Positions 11,962-25,004 of a stretch of DNA of 64,000 nt are shown here, piece after piece (positions within the stretch are counted from its first letter, which is position 1; the number at the start of each line of letters is the position of its first letter). A program made the position numbers and the translations under genes. The notes beneath the pieces are model-generated. The model was not told where the DNA came from and searched no databases. It saw only the letters and a program-made list of their open reading frames with translations. The stretch covers positions 57,230,828 through 57,294,827 of the forward strand of contig CM057482.1 in the NCBI GenBank assembly GCA_030035585.1, given 5' to 3'. The stretch comes from Dugong dugon (taxonomy: Eukaryota > Chordata > Mammalia > Sirenia > Dugongidae).

Positions 11962-12355
11962 GTTGTTAGGTGCCTTCCAGTCAATTCCGACTCATAGCGA
12001 ACGCTGTGTACAACAGAACAAAACACTGCCCAGTCCTGCATCAGCCTCACAAGGTCCACTCTACTTTGAGGAGGCAGCTCTTCCTAGTTGTATTCTGAGT
12101 GTCTTTCAGTCTGAGGGGCTCATCTCTTCGCACTGTATCAGACAATGTTCCACTGCTATTCATAAGGTTTTCAATGGCCAGTTTTTTTCAGAAGTAAACC
12201 CGCAGGTCCTTTCTCCTAGTTTGTCTTTTGTCTGGAAGCTCTGCTGAAATCTGCCCACCATGCGTGACCCTGATAGTATTTGAAATATCAGTTGCATAGC
12301 TTCCAGCATCACAGCAACATGCAAGCCACCACAGTAGAACAAACTGACAGACAGT
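11962..12355 (-). mobile_element. RTE derivative made of the two ends only
   Basis: Bases 11962-12050 are the complement of the RTE 3' end (TTGTTGTTAGGTGCC start). Bases 12051-12355 are the complement of its 5' end, finishing at 'caaactgacag'. Roughly 2.8 kb of coding sequence between them is absent. This is a short, presumably non-autonomous form. Confidence 0.88.
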
Positions 12356-13480
12356 GGTGAATTCCAGGACTTAATGAATGGTTAATAATAGATAACTGCA
12401 ACCCTCTGTATTGACTCATTTTTCTATGAAGCTTAAACTTTTCTTTCTACTGTCAAGACTTTAAGTAGACAAATATCTAAATCTAGACTGTTATTCTCAA
12501 ATTGGCCTTTCTTGTGCATTAATTTTAAATATCACTGCCTTTTCTCAAAAATCAGCAATTTTATTTTTGGACTGAAAATGTGACCACAGAACCTGAAAGG
12601 TAGACATTAAGATAGGTTCAGGGGTAAATATAGCTCCCTAACTATTTTCTGGAAAAGTCTATTCACAACTACTGTGTATTCTGTGTCCCATTAATGTGTA
12701 ATGGAATTATCTGGAAAATGAGATCCGTATTACTATACCACCCTGTATTCATTCATTTAGTTTATTTCTCCTATTTACATATACCACTCTTAAGGAAATG
12801 CCTTGCTGGGGATCATGGCTATAAAAAGTAGACAATAATAAAAGTTATTTGAATAAAGCCAACAACATAGCAAGAATTATCCCAACCCTATTATTTATAT
12901 GTTGTAAGACATGCAAAGGCACATTACAAACGTTATTATTATCCAAATGTGCACCACCTCAGACATTGGCTTCAACCTGTTTCTAGGAGTCTTGGCTTTA
13001 TTTATTGCCCCAGCTGCTGCTTCAGCAGCTATTCTGCAAGCGCTCTGATCAACCTTATACTGGAACAAGTCCACACCCCTCACCTCCTGTCTACATTGCT
13101 TATCTCTCACTTCTCATCCTTGGGCTTCTCAATTGGCAATGAGATCTGAAATAACCCAGGGCCCTCTCAGAACCCCAAGTGTGCAATCTGAAATGGCAGG
13201 GAAGATAGCAATCCACAGAGTGAAACTTTGACTAATGGAACATAGGAGCTAGTGGGAAAATGGTTGTCCCTTTATCACCCCATCAGAAATGTCCTGAAAT
13301 GCAGTAGTTTCCTTGGCCTCTCAAAGGACAATCCCACAGGATGGAAGCACCAGCTACACTTTATATCAACACTGGCAGCTTGGTAACGTAGCCTTCTGTT
13401 TTCTCTTCTTCCATGCCTCAATCCTCCTTTTCTTCATTCTTGCTTACATTGATATTGGATGTCCTAATAAAGTAGATAAA
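12356..13480. other. Unique intergenic DNA
   Basis: No gene or confident repeat was seen in this 1.1 kb of mixed composition. Confidence 0.45.
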
Positions 13481-14682
13481 TTGAAAAGTGGTTGCAGCAG
13501 TACATCAATAGGGAACTGCCAGAAATTCAAGCCACATTCAGAAGAGGATGTAGAAGGAGGGATATCATTGCTAATGTCAGATGAATCTTGGCTGAAAGCA
13601 GAGAATACCAGAAAGATGTTTACCTGTGCTTTATTGACTATGCAAAGGCATTCATCTATGGATCAGAACAAATTACAGATAACATTGCAAAGAATGGTAA
13701 TTCCAGAACACTTAACTGTGCTCATGAGCAACCTGTACATAGATCATGAAGCAGTTGCTCGAACAGAACAAGGGTTACTGCATGGTTTAAAGTCAGAAAA
13801 GGTGTGTGTCAGGGTTGTATCTTTTCACCATACTTATTCAATCTCTACGCTGAGCAAATAATCCCAGAATTTGGACTATATGAAGAACGTGGAATCAGAA
13901 TTGGAGGAATACTCATTAACCACCTGTGATATGCAGAACACAACCTTGCTTGCTGAAAGTAAGAGGACTTGACACACTTACTGAAGAACATCAAATCTTC
14001 AGTACTGGATTACACTTCAACAGAAAGAAAACAAAAATCCTCACAACTGGACCAATAATAAGCAAGATCATGATAACCAGAGGAAATATTGAAGTTATCA
14101 AGGATTTCAGTTTATTTGGATCCACAATAAACGTCCATGGAAGCAGCAGTCAAGAAATTAAACAACGTATTGCATTGGGCAGATCTGCTGCAAAAGATCT
14201 TTTTAAAGTGTTAAAAAGCAAAGATGTCACCTTGAGGACTAAGGTGCTCCTGACTCAAACCATGGCATTTTCAGTGGTCTCATATGCATATGAAAGCTGG
14301 ACAATGAATAAAGAAGACTGAAGAAGAATTGATGCATTTGAATTACAGTGTTGGCAAAGAATATTGAATATACCATGGACTGCCAGAAGAAGTACAACCA
14401 GAGTGCTTCTTGGAAACAAAGATGGCGAGATTTCATCTCACGTGCTTTGGACATGTTGTCAGGAGGGATCAGTCTCTAGAGAAAGATATCATGCTTGGTA
14501 AAGTAGAGGTCAGCGAAAGAGAGGGAGACCATCAACAAGATGGATTGACACAGTGGCTGCAATGATAGGCTAAAGCATAGCAAGGATTGTGAGGATGGTG
14601 CAGGACCAGGCAGTGTTTCTTTCTGTTGTACATAGGGGCGTTATGAGTTGGAACCTACTCGAGGGCACCTAACAACAACAAT
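13481..14682 (+). mobile_element. RTE LINE, 5' truncated
   Basis: This copy starts inside the RT domain and runs to the (ACA)n tail. Residues homologous to the RTE polymerase appear in two broken frames at 13490-13861 and 13926-14321. The YADD catalytic motif near 13930 is destroyed (it reads YAEH), and frameshifts break the protein. It is an inactive fossil. Confidence 0.93.
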
Positions 14683-15640
14683 AAAGTAGTAGCACATAAA
14701 TTTTGTCTCAGGATAAATTTTGTCACAAGATATATTCTGTTGAACTCAAGCTAAAGCTAAGCCACCAGCCAACTGGAAAATTATTAAAAGTGTCATCTAT
14801 AATGCAATCTTCTTATACTATGAAGACAGTAAAGGAGGAAGACTGTGGTAAGTGTGCACAAGAAGAATCAAGATGCATTGCTATAAGGTGCTCACACACT
14901 GGCTTACTCCTGTTCATCACAGTCCCTGTTCAGCCAGGACAATGCAACGCCAAAGAGGGCCTTCCATGCAGGCTGCCAACCTGGAGGGTCAGATGAGCAC
15001 TGAATCCTAAGCAAGCTCATGCTTCCACCCTTTTGCCAGGATTACTAAAACCAAGAATACTTCTGTAATTTTACTAGATGGTGATAAAATATTAGCCAAA
15101 TTAGTAGGAAATCATTAGTTAAGTTCTTACATTCATTTATTTTCAATTGAAAGAGAAAAAGACTCCAGGAGTCCCAAGATGGGTAAATTTTTATGGCAGA
15201 AGGAAAAGGAGGCAAGTGCCTTTTTTCTCCCCATAGTAAAACGCTGGAAGAATACTTTGGGGCCCTTAAAAGAGGAAGAAGAAGGGAATGAGAAAGTTGG
15301 GAGTGTCATATAATCACTTTACCTAGCTCATGGTTTTGCATTTTGGCTGCCCTGAATGCCTTTTACCAAATTCTGTTTTGTTCAATCATAATTGCCTCTT
15401 ACTTACAGAAAACTAATTTGTCATTTTAAACAGTATCAACATTTTTGAAGCTCCTTTCAAAACATAATTCAGTTAAGTTTTAGGTATAACAAAATTAAAT
15501 GTTACATATAGAGTTGGATAAGTTTTGACAAATATATAAACCCTTGTACATTTTCACAACCCCTAGATTTCCCTGGTGACTCTTTGACCACCATGCCACT
15601 CCCAGCCCAGGTAAGCACTCGTCTACATTCTGTCATTATA
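14683..15640. other. Unassigned intergenic DNA
   Basis: No gene was recognised. The last 200 bases may already belong to the 3' UTR of the antisense L1 that follows. Confidence 0.4.
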
Positions 15641-15949
15641 GGTTATTTTTGCATCTTCTAGAATTCTTCAAGAAGGGAATTGTGCAGTATGTTATTTTAT
15701 GTCTTTCATTGTTGTTGTTGCTCAGCATGTTTCTAGGAGCTATCCGTGTTATTGCAGTATCAGTAGTTTATATCTGTTTATTGATGAGTAGTATTCCACT
15801 TTATGGCTATTCCACAAGTTGTTTATCCATTCGCCTGTTGATGGACTTTTCTAGTTTTTAGCTATTACAAATAAAGTGTCATGTACAGGTCTTCCTATGC
15901 AAGTATAGTTTCATTTCTCTTTGGCAGATACTTTACCTCTTGGTAAATA

Positions 15950-16131
15950 GAAGGTCAGTGAAAAGCATGAAGACCCTCAGTGAGATGGATTGACACAGTG
16001 GTTGCAATAATGGGCTCAGACATAACAATGACTGTGAAGATGTTGCAGGACCGGGAAATGTTTCGTTGTGTTTTACATAGGGTCACTATGAGTCAGAATC
16101 AACTCAAAGACACCTAACAACAGCAACAAAT
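15950..16131 (+). mobile_element. RTE 3'-end fragment inserted in L1
   Basis: The terminal 180 bases of the RTE with an 'acctaacaacagcaacaaa' tail. The short duplication 'aaata' flanks it, and the L1 reads through on both sides ('ggtaaata' / 'aaatacctagg'). Confidence 0.92.
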
Positions 16132-17066
16132 ACCTAGGAGTGGGATGGATGAATCCTATGGTAAGTGGGTGTTTTGTTCTTTTTTATCAAGATTGTTTTG
16201 ACTATTTGGGGTCTTTTGAAACTCCGTATAAATTTTAAAATTCATTTTTCTATTTCTACAAAAATCACTATTGGCATTGTGATAGGGATTGCATTGAATC
16301 TGCAGATTGTTTTGGGTATTATTGTTATCTTAACAACGTTAAGCCATCTGATCCATGAACATGGGATGTTTTTCTGTTTTCTAAGGTCTTATTTAATTTC
16401 TTTTAGCAATGTTTTGTAGTTTTCAGTGTATAAGTTTTTGCCTCCTTGGTTAAATTTATTCCTAAGAATTGTATTTTTTCTAATGCTATTGAAAATGGAA
16501 ATGGTTTCTTAATTTCTTCAGATTATTCATTATTAGTGTGGAGGAATACAGTTAATTTTTGTGTTGGTTTTGTACCAGACTTCATTTATTAGTGCTAACA
16601 GTGTGTGTGTGTGTGTCTGTGGTTTCTTCAGAATTTTCTGTATATAAGATCCCCCACTCATCTGTCAGTTTGTCATACTGTGGGGACTTGCATGTTGCTG
16701 TGATGCTGGAAGCTATGTCATTGGTATTCAAATGCCATCAGGATCACCTATGACAGATAGGTTTCAGCTGAGCCTCCAGACTAAGACTAGGAAGAAGTAC
16801 CCAGCGGTCTACATTTGAAAAGAATTAGCCAGTGAAAACCTTATTAATGGCAGCAGGACATTGTCTGATACAGTGCCAGAAGATGAGCCCCTAGGGTCGG
16901 AATAGTCTTTCAAAATACAACTGGGGAAGATCTGCCTCCTCAAAGTAGAGTCGACATTAATAACGTGAATGGAGTCAGACCCTCATTTGCTGATGCAGCA
17001 GGACTCAAAATGAGAAGAAACAGCTGCTAACATCCATTAATAATAGGAACATGGAATGTAAGTAGT

Positions 17067-17312
17067 ATGAATCTAGGAAAACTGGAAATCTTCAAAAATG
17101 AAATGGAGCACATAAACATCAATATCCTAGGCATTAGTGAGCTGAAATTCACTGGTATTGGCCATTTCAAATCGGACAATCATATGGTCTACTATGCCGG
17201 GAAAGACAACTTGAAGAAGAGTGATGTTGCATTTATCATCAAAAAAGACATTTCAAGATCTATAGTGAAGTATAATGCTGTCAGTGATAGGATAATATCC
17301 ATACGACTATAA
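17067..17312 (+). pseudogene. RTE endonuclease domain, 5' part, broken
   Basis: An 81-codon open stretch resembling the start of the RTE apurinic-type endonuclease, with ISELKFTGIGHF in place of the usual ELKWTGIGHF. After the stop the homology continues, and a GDWNAKV motif (a nuclease active-site region) is readable near 17452-17472 before another stop. It is non-functional. Confidence 0.8.
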
Positions 17313-17863
17313 GGAAGACTAGTTAATACGACTATTAGTCAAATTTACACACCAACTGCTAATGCCAAAGATGAAGAAACTGAAGATTTTTTACCAACTT
17401 CTGCAGTCTGAAATTGATCAAACATGCAATCAGGATGCATTGATAATTACTGGTGATTGGAATGCAAAAGTTTGAGACAAAGAAGAAGGATCAGTAGTTG
17501 GAAAATATGGCCTTGGTGATAGAAATGATGCTGGAGATCACATGATAGAATTTTGCAAGACAAATGACTTATTCATTGCAATACGTTTCTTCACCAACAT
17601 AAACAGCAACTATACATGTGGACTTCACCAGATGGAATACCCAGGAACCAAACTGACTACATCTGTGGAAAGAGATGATGGAAAAGCTTAATATCATCAG
17701 TCAGAACAAAGCCAGGGGCCAACTGTGGAACAGACCATCAATTGCTAATATGCAAGTTCAAGTTGAAACTGAAGAAAATTAGAACAAGTCCATGAGAGCC
17801 AAAGTACGACCTTGAGTATATCCTCCTGAATTTAAAGATTAAATCAAGAATAGATTTGACGCA

Positions 17864-19514
17864 TTGAAAATTAATGGCCAAAGACCAGATGACTTGTGGA
17901 ATGACATCAGGGACATCATACATGAAGAAAGCAAGAGATCGTTAAAAAGACAGGAAAGAAAGAAAAGACCAAAATGGATGTCAGAAGAGACTCTGAAACT
18001 TGCTTTTGAATGTAGAGTAGCTAAAGCAAAAGGAAGCAATGATGAAGTAAAAGAGCTGGACAGAAGATTTCAGAGGGTGGCTCAAGAAAACAAAGTAAAG
18101 TATTATAACGACTTGCACAAAGACCTCCAGATAGAAAACCAAAAGGGAAGAACATGTTTGGTATTTCTCAAGCTGGAAGAGCTAAAGAAAAAATCCAAAC
18201 TTTGAGCTGCAATATTGAAGGATTCTATGGGGAAAATATTAAATGACACAGAAAGCATCAAAAGAAGATTGAAGGAATTCACAGAGTCACTATACCAAGT
18301 AGAATTGGTGGATGTTCAACCATTTCAGGAGGTAGCATATGATTAGGAACCGATGGTACTGAAGGAAGAAGTCCAAGCTGCACTGATGGCACTGGCGAAA
18401 AACAAGCCTTCAAGAATGGATGGAATACCAGTTGAGATGTTTCAACAAATGGATGCAGTGCTGGACGTGCTCACTCATCTATTCCAGGATATTTGGAAGA
18501 TAGCTACCTGACTAATCGACTGGAAGAGATGCATATTTATGCCCATTCCAAAGAAAGGTGATCCAACCAAATGTGGAAATTACCAAACAATATTATTAAT
18601 ATCACACACAAGTAAAATTTTGCTGAAGATCATCAAAAGTAGCTACAGCAGTATATGGACAGGGAACTGCCAGAAATTCAAGCAGGATTCAGAAGAGGAC
18701 ACAGAACCAGGGATATCATAGCTGATGTCAGATGGATTCTGGCTGAAAGCAAAGAATATCAGCAAGATGCATACCTGTGTTTTATTGACTATGCGAATAC
18801 ATTCAACTGTGTGGATCACAATAAATTATGGATAGCATTGTGAAGAATAAGAATTCCAGAACATTTAATTATGCTCAAGAGGAACCTGTACATGGATCAA
18901 GAGGCAGTCATTCAAACAGAACAAGGGGATACTGCATGGTTTAAAAATCAGGAAAGGTGTGTGTCAGGATTGTATCCTTTAACCATACCTATTCAATCTA
19001 TATGCTGAGCAAATAATCCAAGAAGCTGGACTATATGAAGAAAAATGGGGCATCAAGATTGGAGGAAGACTCATTAACAACCTGCATTATGCAAATGACA
19101 TAATGCTGAAAGTGGAGAGGACTTGAAGTACTTACTGATGAAGATCAAAGACCACAGGATTCAGTACGGATTACGCCTTAACATAAAGAAAACAAAAATA
19201 TCCTCACTACTGGACCAATAAGCAACATCATGATAAATGGAGAAAAGATTGAAGTTGTCAAGGATTTCAATTTACTTGGATCCACAGTCAACATCCATGG
19301 AAGCAGTAGTCAAGAAATCGAAGGATGCATTGCATTGGGCAAATCTGCTGCAAAAGACCTCTCTAAAGTGTTAAAAAGCAAAGATGTCAGTATGAGGACT
19401 AAGGTGCACTTGATCCAAGTCATAGTGTTTTCAGTCACCTCATATGCATGTGAAAGCTGGACATTGAATAAAGAAGACCAAAGAATTTATATCTTTGTAT
19501 TGTGTTGTTGGTGA
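17864..19514 (+). pseudogene. RTE reverse-transcriptase region, broken
   Basis: RT homology is spread over several frames: a linker with KRPKWMSEETLKLAFE, then FIDYANTFNCVDHNKLW (motif A region, 18780-18830). The motif normally reading YADD is YAND at 19088-19099, which loses a catalytic aspartate. Frameshifts separate the pieces. Translation could not give an active polymerase. Confidence 0.85.
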
Positions 19515-21190
19515 AGAATTCTGAATATACCATGCACTGCCAGAAGAACGAACAAGTGTGTCTTGGAAGAAGCACAACCAGAATGCTCCTTAGAAGCAAG
19601 GATGGCGAGATTTGGTCTCATATATTTTGAACAGGTAATCAGGAGGGTTAAGTCCCTAGAGAAGGACATCATGCTTGGCAAAGTAGGGGGTCAGTGAAAA
19701 CGAGGAAGACCCTCAACGAGATGGATTGGCACAGTGGCTACAACAATGGGCTCAAGCGTAACAACAATTGAAGGGATGGTGTAGGACCGGGAAGTGTTTC
19801 GTTCTATTGTACATAGGGTTGCTATGAGTCAGAACCAACTCTATGGCACCTAACAACAAAACAACAACATATAGAATCATGTAATCTGTGAACTGAGATC
19901 ATTTTACTTCTTCTTTTCCAGTATGATGGTTTTATTTCTTTTCATTACCTAATATTCTGGCTAGAACTTTCAGTACTCTGTTGAATACAAGTGAAAGTGG
20001 ACATCTTTGTCTTGTTTCTGATCTTAGGGAGAAAGCACTCAGTCTTTATCCCGTATTGTGTTAGCTGTGGATTTTCCATGAATTCTTTTTATCACATTCA
20101 GGAAGCTCCTTTCTATGCCTAGTTTGCTAAATGTTTTTTTCATGAGAAAGTGTTGGGTTTTATTTAATGCATTTTCTGCATCTACTGCACGTAGTTTATT
20201 TTCCCTTTATCCTATTAATATGGTACATTATATTGATTACTTTTTGTACATTTAAATACCCTTCCATTCCAGGTATAAGTCTCACTAGGTAACGCTATAT
20301 AATTTTTAATATGTTGTTAAATTTGTTTAGTTAACATTTTTGAGGATTTTTGCATCTAAATTCATAAGGGATATCAGTCTGTAGTTTTCTTTACTTCTAG
20401 TATCTTTGTTTGGATTCAGTATCAAGACAATGCTGGCCTCATAGAATGAGTTAGCAATGTTCTCTCCTCTTCAATTTTCTGGAAGAATTTGAGAGGCATT
20501 GGTGTTAATTCTTCATTAAATATTTGGTATAATTCACCAGTGAAGTCATTTGATCCTGGACTTTTCTTTGTTGATTGTTCTTTTTTTTTTTTTAAATAAT
20601 CCAATCTCTTCACTTGTTATAAGTCTGTTCAGATTTTCTATTTCTTTTTTAGTCAGCTTTGGTAATTTTCATGTTTCTAGAAATTTTGTTCTTTTCATCC
20701 TGATTAATTTGTTGGTGGGCAATTTTTTATAGTATTCTCTTATAATATTTTTTTATCTCTGTAAGGTCAATACTAATACCACTTCTTCTATTTCTGATTT
20801 TTGTTATTTACATCCTCTATTATTTTTCTTTGTCAATTTAGTAAGTTTTGTACAGTAAATTTTGTTGATTTTTTTAATGAATAACTTGTGACTTTATTGA
20901 TTCTCTCCATTACTTTTCTATACTGTATTTCATTGATCTCTGCTCTAATCTTTATTATTTCCTTCATTCTCCTGGTTTTGGGGTGAGTTTGTTCCTCCTT
21001 TACTAGTTCCTTATGGTGTAAATCTAGGTTATTGACTAGGAATTTTCGTTTTTAATGTAGACATTACAGCTATAAATATTCTTCTGAGTGTTGTTTTTTT
21101 CTGTATCCCATTAGGTTTGATATGTTGTGTTTTTATTTTCATTCATCTCAAAGTATTTTCTAATATTTTGTCCCATATTACATTCCTACC

Positions 21191-21939
21191 AGTGAAGAGG
21201 ACTTGAAGCACTTACTCATGAAGATCAAAGACCACAGACTTCAGTATGGATTACACTTCAACATAAAAAAAAACAGAAATCCTCACAACTGGACCAATAA
21301 GCAACATCATGATAAATGGAGAAAAGATTGAAGTTGTCAAGGATTTCATTTTACTTGGATCCACAATCAACACCCACGGAAGCAGTAGCCAAGAAATCAA
21401 AAGACACATTGCATTGGGCAAATCTGCTGCAAAAGACCTCTTTAAAGTGTTAAAAAGCAAAGATGTCACCTTGAAGACTAAGGTGCGCCTGACCAAGTCA
21501 TGTTTTCAGTTGCCTCATATGCATGTGAAAGCTGGACAATGAATAAGGAAGACTGAAGAAGAATTTACACCTTTGAATTGTGGTGTTGACGAAGAATATT
21601 GAATATACCAAGGACTGCTAAAAGAACGAAAAATCTGTCTTGGAAGAAGTACAACCAGCATGCTCCTTAGAAGCAAGGATGACGAGACTATGTCTTACAC
21701 GCTTTGGACATGTTGTCAAAGGGATCAGTCCCTGGAGAAGGACATCATGCTTGATAAAGTACAGGGTCAGTGAAAAAGAGGAAGACCCTCAATGAGATGG
21801 ATTGACACAGTGGCTGCAACAATGGGCTCAAGCATAACAACGATTATAAGCACGGCACAGGACCAGGCAGTGTTTCATTCTGTGGTGCATAGGGTCATTA
21901 TGAGTCAGAATTGACTCAATGGCACCTAGCAACAACAAC
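21191..21939 (+). mobile_element. RTE LINE, 5' truncated
   Basis: It starts just after the YADD region ('agtgaagaggacttgaagc') and ends in the (AAC)n-type tail. The frame at 21309-21542 matches the C-terminal RTE domain but is broken. It lies between two antisense L1 segments. Confidence 0.94.
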
Positions 21940-22005
21940 CAGTGATGCACAAGTTTTCCAATTTCTCTACATGCTTACCAACACCAGCTACTTTCTTATA
22001 TATAT

Positions 22006-22330
22006 AAGAATGAACAAATCTGTCTTGGAAGAAGTACAGCCAGAATGCTCCTATAGGAGCAAGGATAGTGAGACTTCGTCTCTCATATTTTGGACATGTT
22101 ATCAGGAGGGACCAGTCCCTGGAGAAGGGTATCATGTTTGGTAAAGTAGAGTGTCAGTGAAAAAGAGGAAGACCCTCAACGAGATGGATTGACACAGTGG
22201 CTGCAACAATGGGCTCAAGCATAAGAATGATTGTGAGGATGGTGCAGGACCAGGCAGTGTTTCTTTCTGTTGTACGTAGGGGCGTTATGAGTTGGAAACA
22301 ACTTGGCAGCACCTAACAACAACAACAACA
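22006..22330 (+). mobile_element. RTE 3'-end fragment
   Basis: The last 325 bases of the RTE from 'gaacaaatctgtcttggaag' to an (ACA)n tail that runs straight into a microsatellite. Confidence 0.94.
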
Positions 22331-22410
22331 AATATATATATATATGTGTATATATATATATACACACATACACATATATACACACACACATATATATATA
22401 CACACATATA
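22331..22410. repeat. (TA)n/(CA)n microsatellite
   Basis: An 80-bp compound dinucleotide array directly downstream of an RTE (ACA)n tail, which probably seeded it. It continues at 22567-22588 on the far side of an AfroSINE insertion. Confidence 0.95.
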
Positions 22411-22566
22411 GGAGCCCTGGCAGCGCAGTGGTTAAGAGCTTGGCTGCTGACCAAAACTTGGCAGTTCAAATCCACCAGCTGCTCCTTGGAAGCCCTATGG
22501 GGCAGTTCTCCTCTGTACTATCAGGTCATTATGTGTCAGAATTGACTCAACGGCAATTGTTTGCTT
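22411..22566 (+). mobile_element. AfroSINE inserted in the microsatellite
   Basis: A complete AfroSINE. The 20 bases before it (22391-22410) and after it (22567-22586) are identical, a perfect duplication within the TA/CA array. Part of that identity could be array sequence rather than target-site duplication. Confidence 0.95.
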
Positions 22567-22659
22567 TATATATATACACACATATATATCATCCTAGTGG
22601 GTGTGAAGTGGTAGCTCATTGTGGTTTTGATTTGAAGCTCACTAATGCCTAATGATGTT

Positions 22660-23220
22660 TGATGGTTAAGGTTGTGCATTAACTTGCCTGGTCCATGATT
22701 CTCAGTGATTTGACAGTTATGATGTAGTTTGGCAGCAATGTAATGATACAATCACCTCCATAAATGAGATCTGATATAGTGTAATCACATCCATGGTAAG
22801 ATCTGCTATGAGCAGCCAATCAGTTGAAAGGGAGTTTTCCTGAGCATATGGCCTGCATCCAATATATGTGGACTTTCTGGCAAAGCTCACAGGCCTTTGC
22901 CTGCTCTGGATCCTGCATCTGGCTCCTGTTCATCTGATCTCTGGTTCTTGGGACTCGAGCTAGCAGCTTACCTGATGATCATGGGATTCATCAGCCTCTG
23001 TAGCCTGTGAGCCAGCAGCCTGCCAGCTTACATGCTGATCTTTTGTTCATCACCTGTGCAACTACGTGAGTCAGCAGAAGCCTCCAGCCTGACCCGCGGA
23101 TTTGGGACATTCCAGCCTGTACAACCGTGTGAGCCATTTCCTTGATGTAAATCTCTCTCTCTCTCTATACACGCACACTCTTCAATGGTTTTGCTTCTCT
23201 AGAGAACCCAGCCTAAGACA
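22660..23220 (+). mobile_element. Solo ERVL/MLT2-like LTR
   Basis: A 561-bp LTR beginning TG (tgatggttaagg) and ending CA (gcctaagaca), flanked by gatgtt on both sides (22654-22659 and 23221-23226). Its 3' part has the MLT2-type order: 'gtgagccatttccttgatg', a CT/TA-rich run, then 'tctctagagaaccca'. The L1 reads through the insertion site. No internal ERV sequence is present, so it is a solo LTR. Confidence 0.85.
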
Positions 23221-23268
23221 GATGTTGTGGATCTTTTCATGTGTTTATTAGTCATTTGTACATTATCT

Positions 23269-23413
23269 GGATTGACACAGTGGCAGTAACAATGGGCTCA
23301 AGCATAACGACAATTGTGAACATGGCGCAGGACCAGGCAGTGATTTGTTCTGTAGTACATAGGATTGCTATGAGTCGGAACCAACTCGACAGCACCTAAC
23401 AACAACAACAACA
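23269..23413 (+). mobile_element. RTE 3'-end fragment
   Basis: The last 145 bases of RTE ('ggattgacacagtggcag' to the ACA tail), inserted in antisense L1 copy B. Confidence 0.93.
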
Positions 23414-23691
23414 TGGAAAAAATCATATTAATTGTTTCTTTCATTCTTTTAATTTGGTAAATGACATTGACTTTCAAACATTAAGCAAACTTGCACCCCT
23501 AAGATAACCCTCACTTGGTCACTTTGTATTATACTTTTTATGTATTACTGTATTTACTTCCTAATATTTTGTTATGGATGTCTTTGTTGATGTTCATGAG
23601 TGCTTTGGTGTATCATTGTCTTTTGTTGTCTGATTTTGGTGTCAGTTCAATGCTGGCCTAATAAAATTAGTCCATATATAGTCCATTTTTT

Positions 23692-23846
23692 GAAACCCAG
23701 GTGGCGTAGCAGTTAAGCTAACCAAAAGGTCGACAGTCCAAATCCACCAGACACTCTTTGGAAACCCTATGGGGTTGTTCCACTCTGCTTTATAGGTTTG
23801 CTATGAGTCAGGATCGACTCAATGGCAACAGGTTTGGTTTTTTTGT
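23692..23846 (+). mobile_element. AfroSINE
   Basis: A complete AfroSINE with an internal deletion of about 10 bases in the tRNA-like head. The body 'ggaaaccctatgggg' and a 'ggtttggtttttttg' tail are present. Confidence 0.93.
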
Positions 23847-25004
23847 TATACCCATTTTAAATTTTTTAATTAATTTAATTTTTGAGTTTTTGTAGGATTT
23901 GATTATTTCTTGCATAAATATTTGATAGAATTCACCAATGAAGTCATTTGGGCTTGACGTTTTCTTTAATTTTTAATGATCAATGCAGTTTCTTTAATAG
24001 TATAAGATTATTTAGATTTCTATGTCTTCCTGTGACAGTTTTGCTCATTTATTCCTTTGAAGAAATTTGACAACCAGAGTTGGAAAGTTTATTGACATAA
24101 ATTGCTTATAATATTCCCTTTTGAAGTCTGTAATATATGTAGCTAAGCTACCTGTTTCTTTCCTGATATTGGCAATTGTGTCATCTCTCTTTTTCTTGAT
24201 TAGTCTAGCTAGAGATTTATCATTTTTCTTAGCCTTTTCAAATAATCTGCTTTTCTTTTGACTGCTTTTTCTCTATCATTTGTCCACTTTTTATTTTATT
24301 GACTTTTGTTCTTATCTTTATTATTTCCTTTCTTCTACTTACTGTAGACTTACTTTGTTCTTCATTTTCTCTTCTTAATAGGGAAGCTTAGATCTAATAT
24401 GAGCTTTTAAAGCTACAGTTTCTTCAGTTTTTGCAGTACTCCAAAAGTTGTAATATTCTGTGTTTTCGTTTTTATTTATTTCAAAGTATATTCTAAATTT
24501 TATTTTGATTTCTTCATTAGCCACAGGTCATTGGAAGTCTGTTTTTAAAATTTCTAAATATTTGAGAATTTTCCAGATATTATTTTTTTATTAATTTTAA
24601 TTAATTCTGTTGTGCTCAGTGAACATACTGTCTGCAGTTTCCATCATTTTGAATTTACTGAGATATAATTTTTAGCCCATCTGCACATGGTTCACTTTGA
24701 TGAATGTTCCATGTGCACTTGAACAGAATGTGTTATTTTGTTCTTTTTCAGTGGAGTGTTATATAAATGTCAGTTAGGAAAAGTTGGTTGATATGCTATT
24801 TAGCGATGTGTATTTTTACTAATTTTCTGTCTGTTTGTTCTACCAGTTACTGAGAAGTTAGTGTTAAAGTCTCTAAACATAATTATGTATTTGTCTATTT
24901 CCTCTTTCAGTTCTGTCAGATTATGTATATATGCATTTTAGATATCTTTGCTAGACATTTATCATTTTTATTGTAATGATATATTGTTCTTATTTTTGTT
25001 AGTT

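Larger units (their letters stand above)
16652..19869 (+). mobile_element. RTE (BovB-type) LINE, near full length
   Basis: This 3.2-kb element has both ends: the 5' terminus with 'ctgtcagtttgtcatactg' and the (ACA)n-like tail. It inserted into the antisense L1, duplicating about 9 bases (16643-16651 and 19870-19878). Its single ORF would encode an AP-type endonuclease followed by a reverse transcriptase, but the frame is broken by stops and frameshifts. It is the best reference copy here for the RTE fragments in the window. Confidence 0.95.
15641..21190 (-). mobile_element. Old antisense L1 (copy A), split by RTE insertions
   Basis: The plus strand shows the complement of L1 ORF2 in 3'-to-5' order: the C-terminal segment near 15790-15850, the 'gggattgcattgaatctgcag' segment at 16285, the region before the RT motif at 19890-19950, and the RT/finger region at 20000-21190. 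It is interrupted at 15950-16131 and at 16652-19869 by RTE copies. It is old and diverged, with many stops. Confidence 0.85.

Noticed and set aside
22215..22652. Tyr/Ile-rich open frames near 22.3 kb (and similar at 45.6 kb)
   Set aside because: They are translations of TA/CA dinucleotide repeats.
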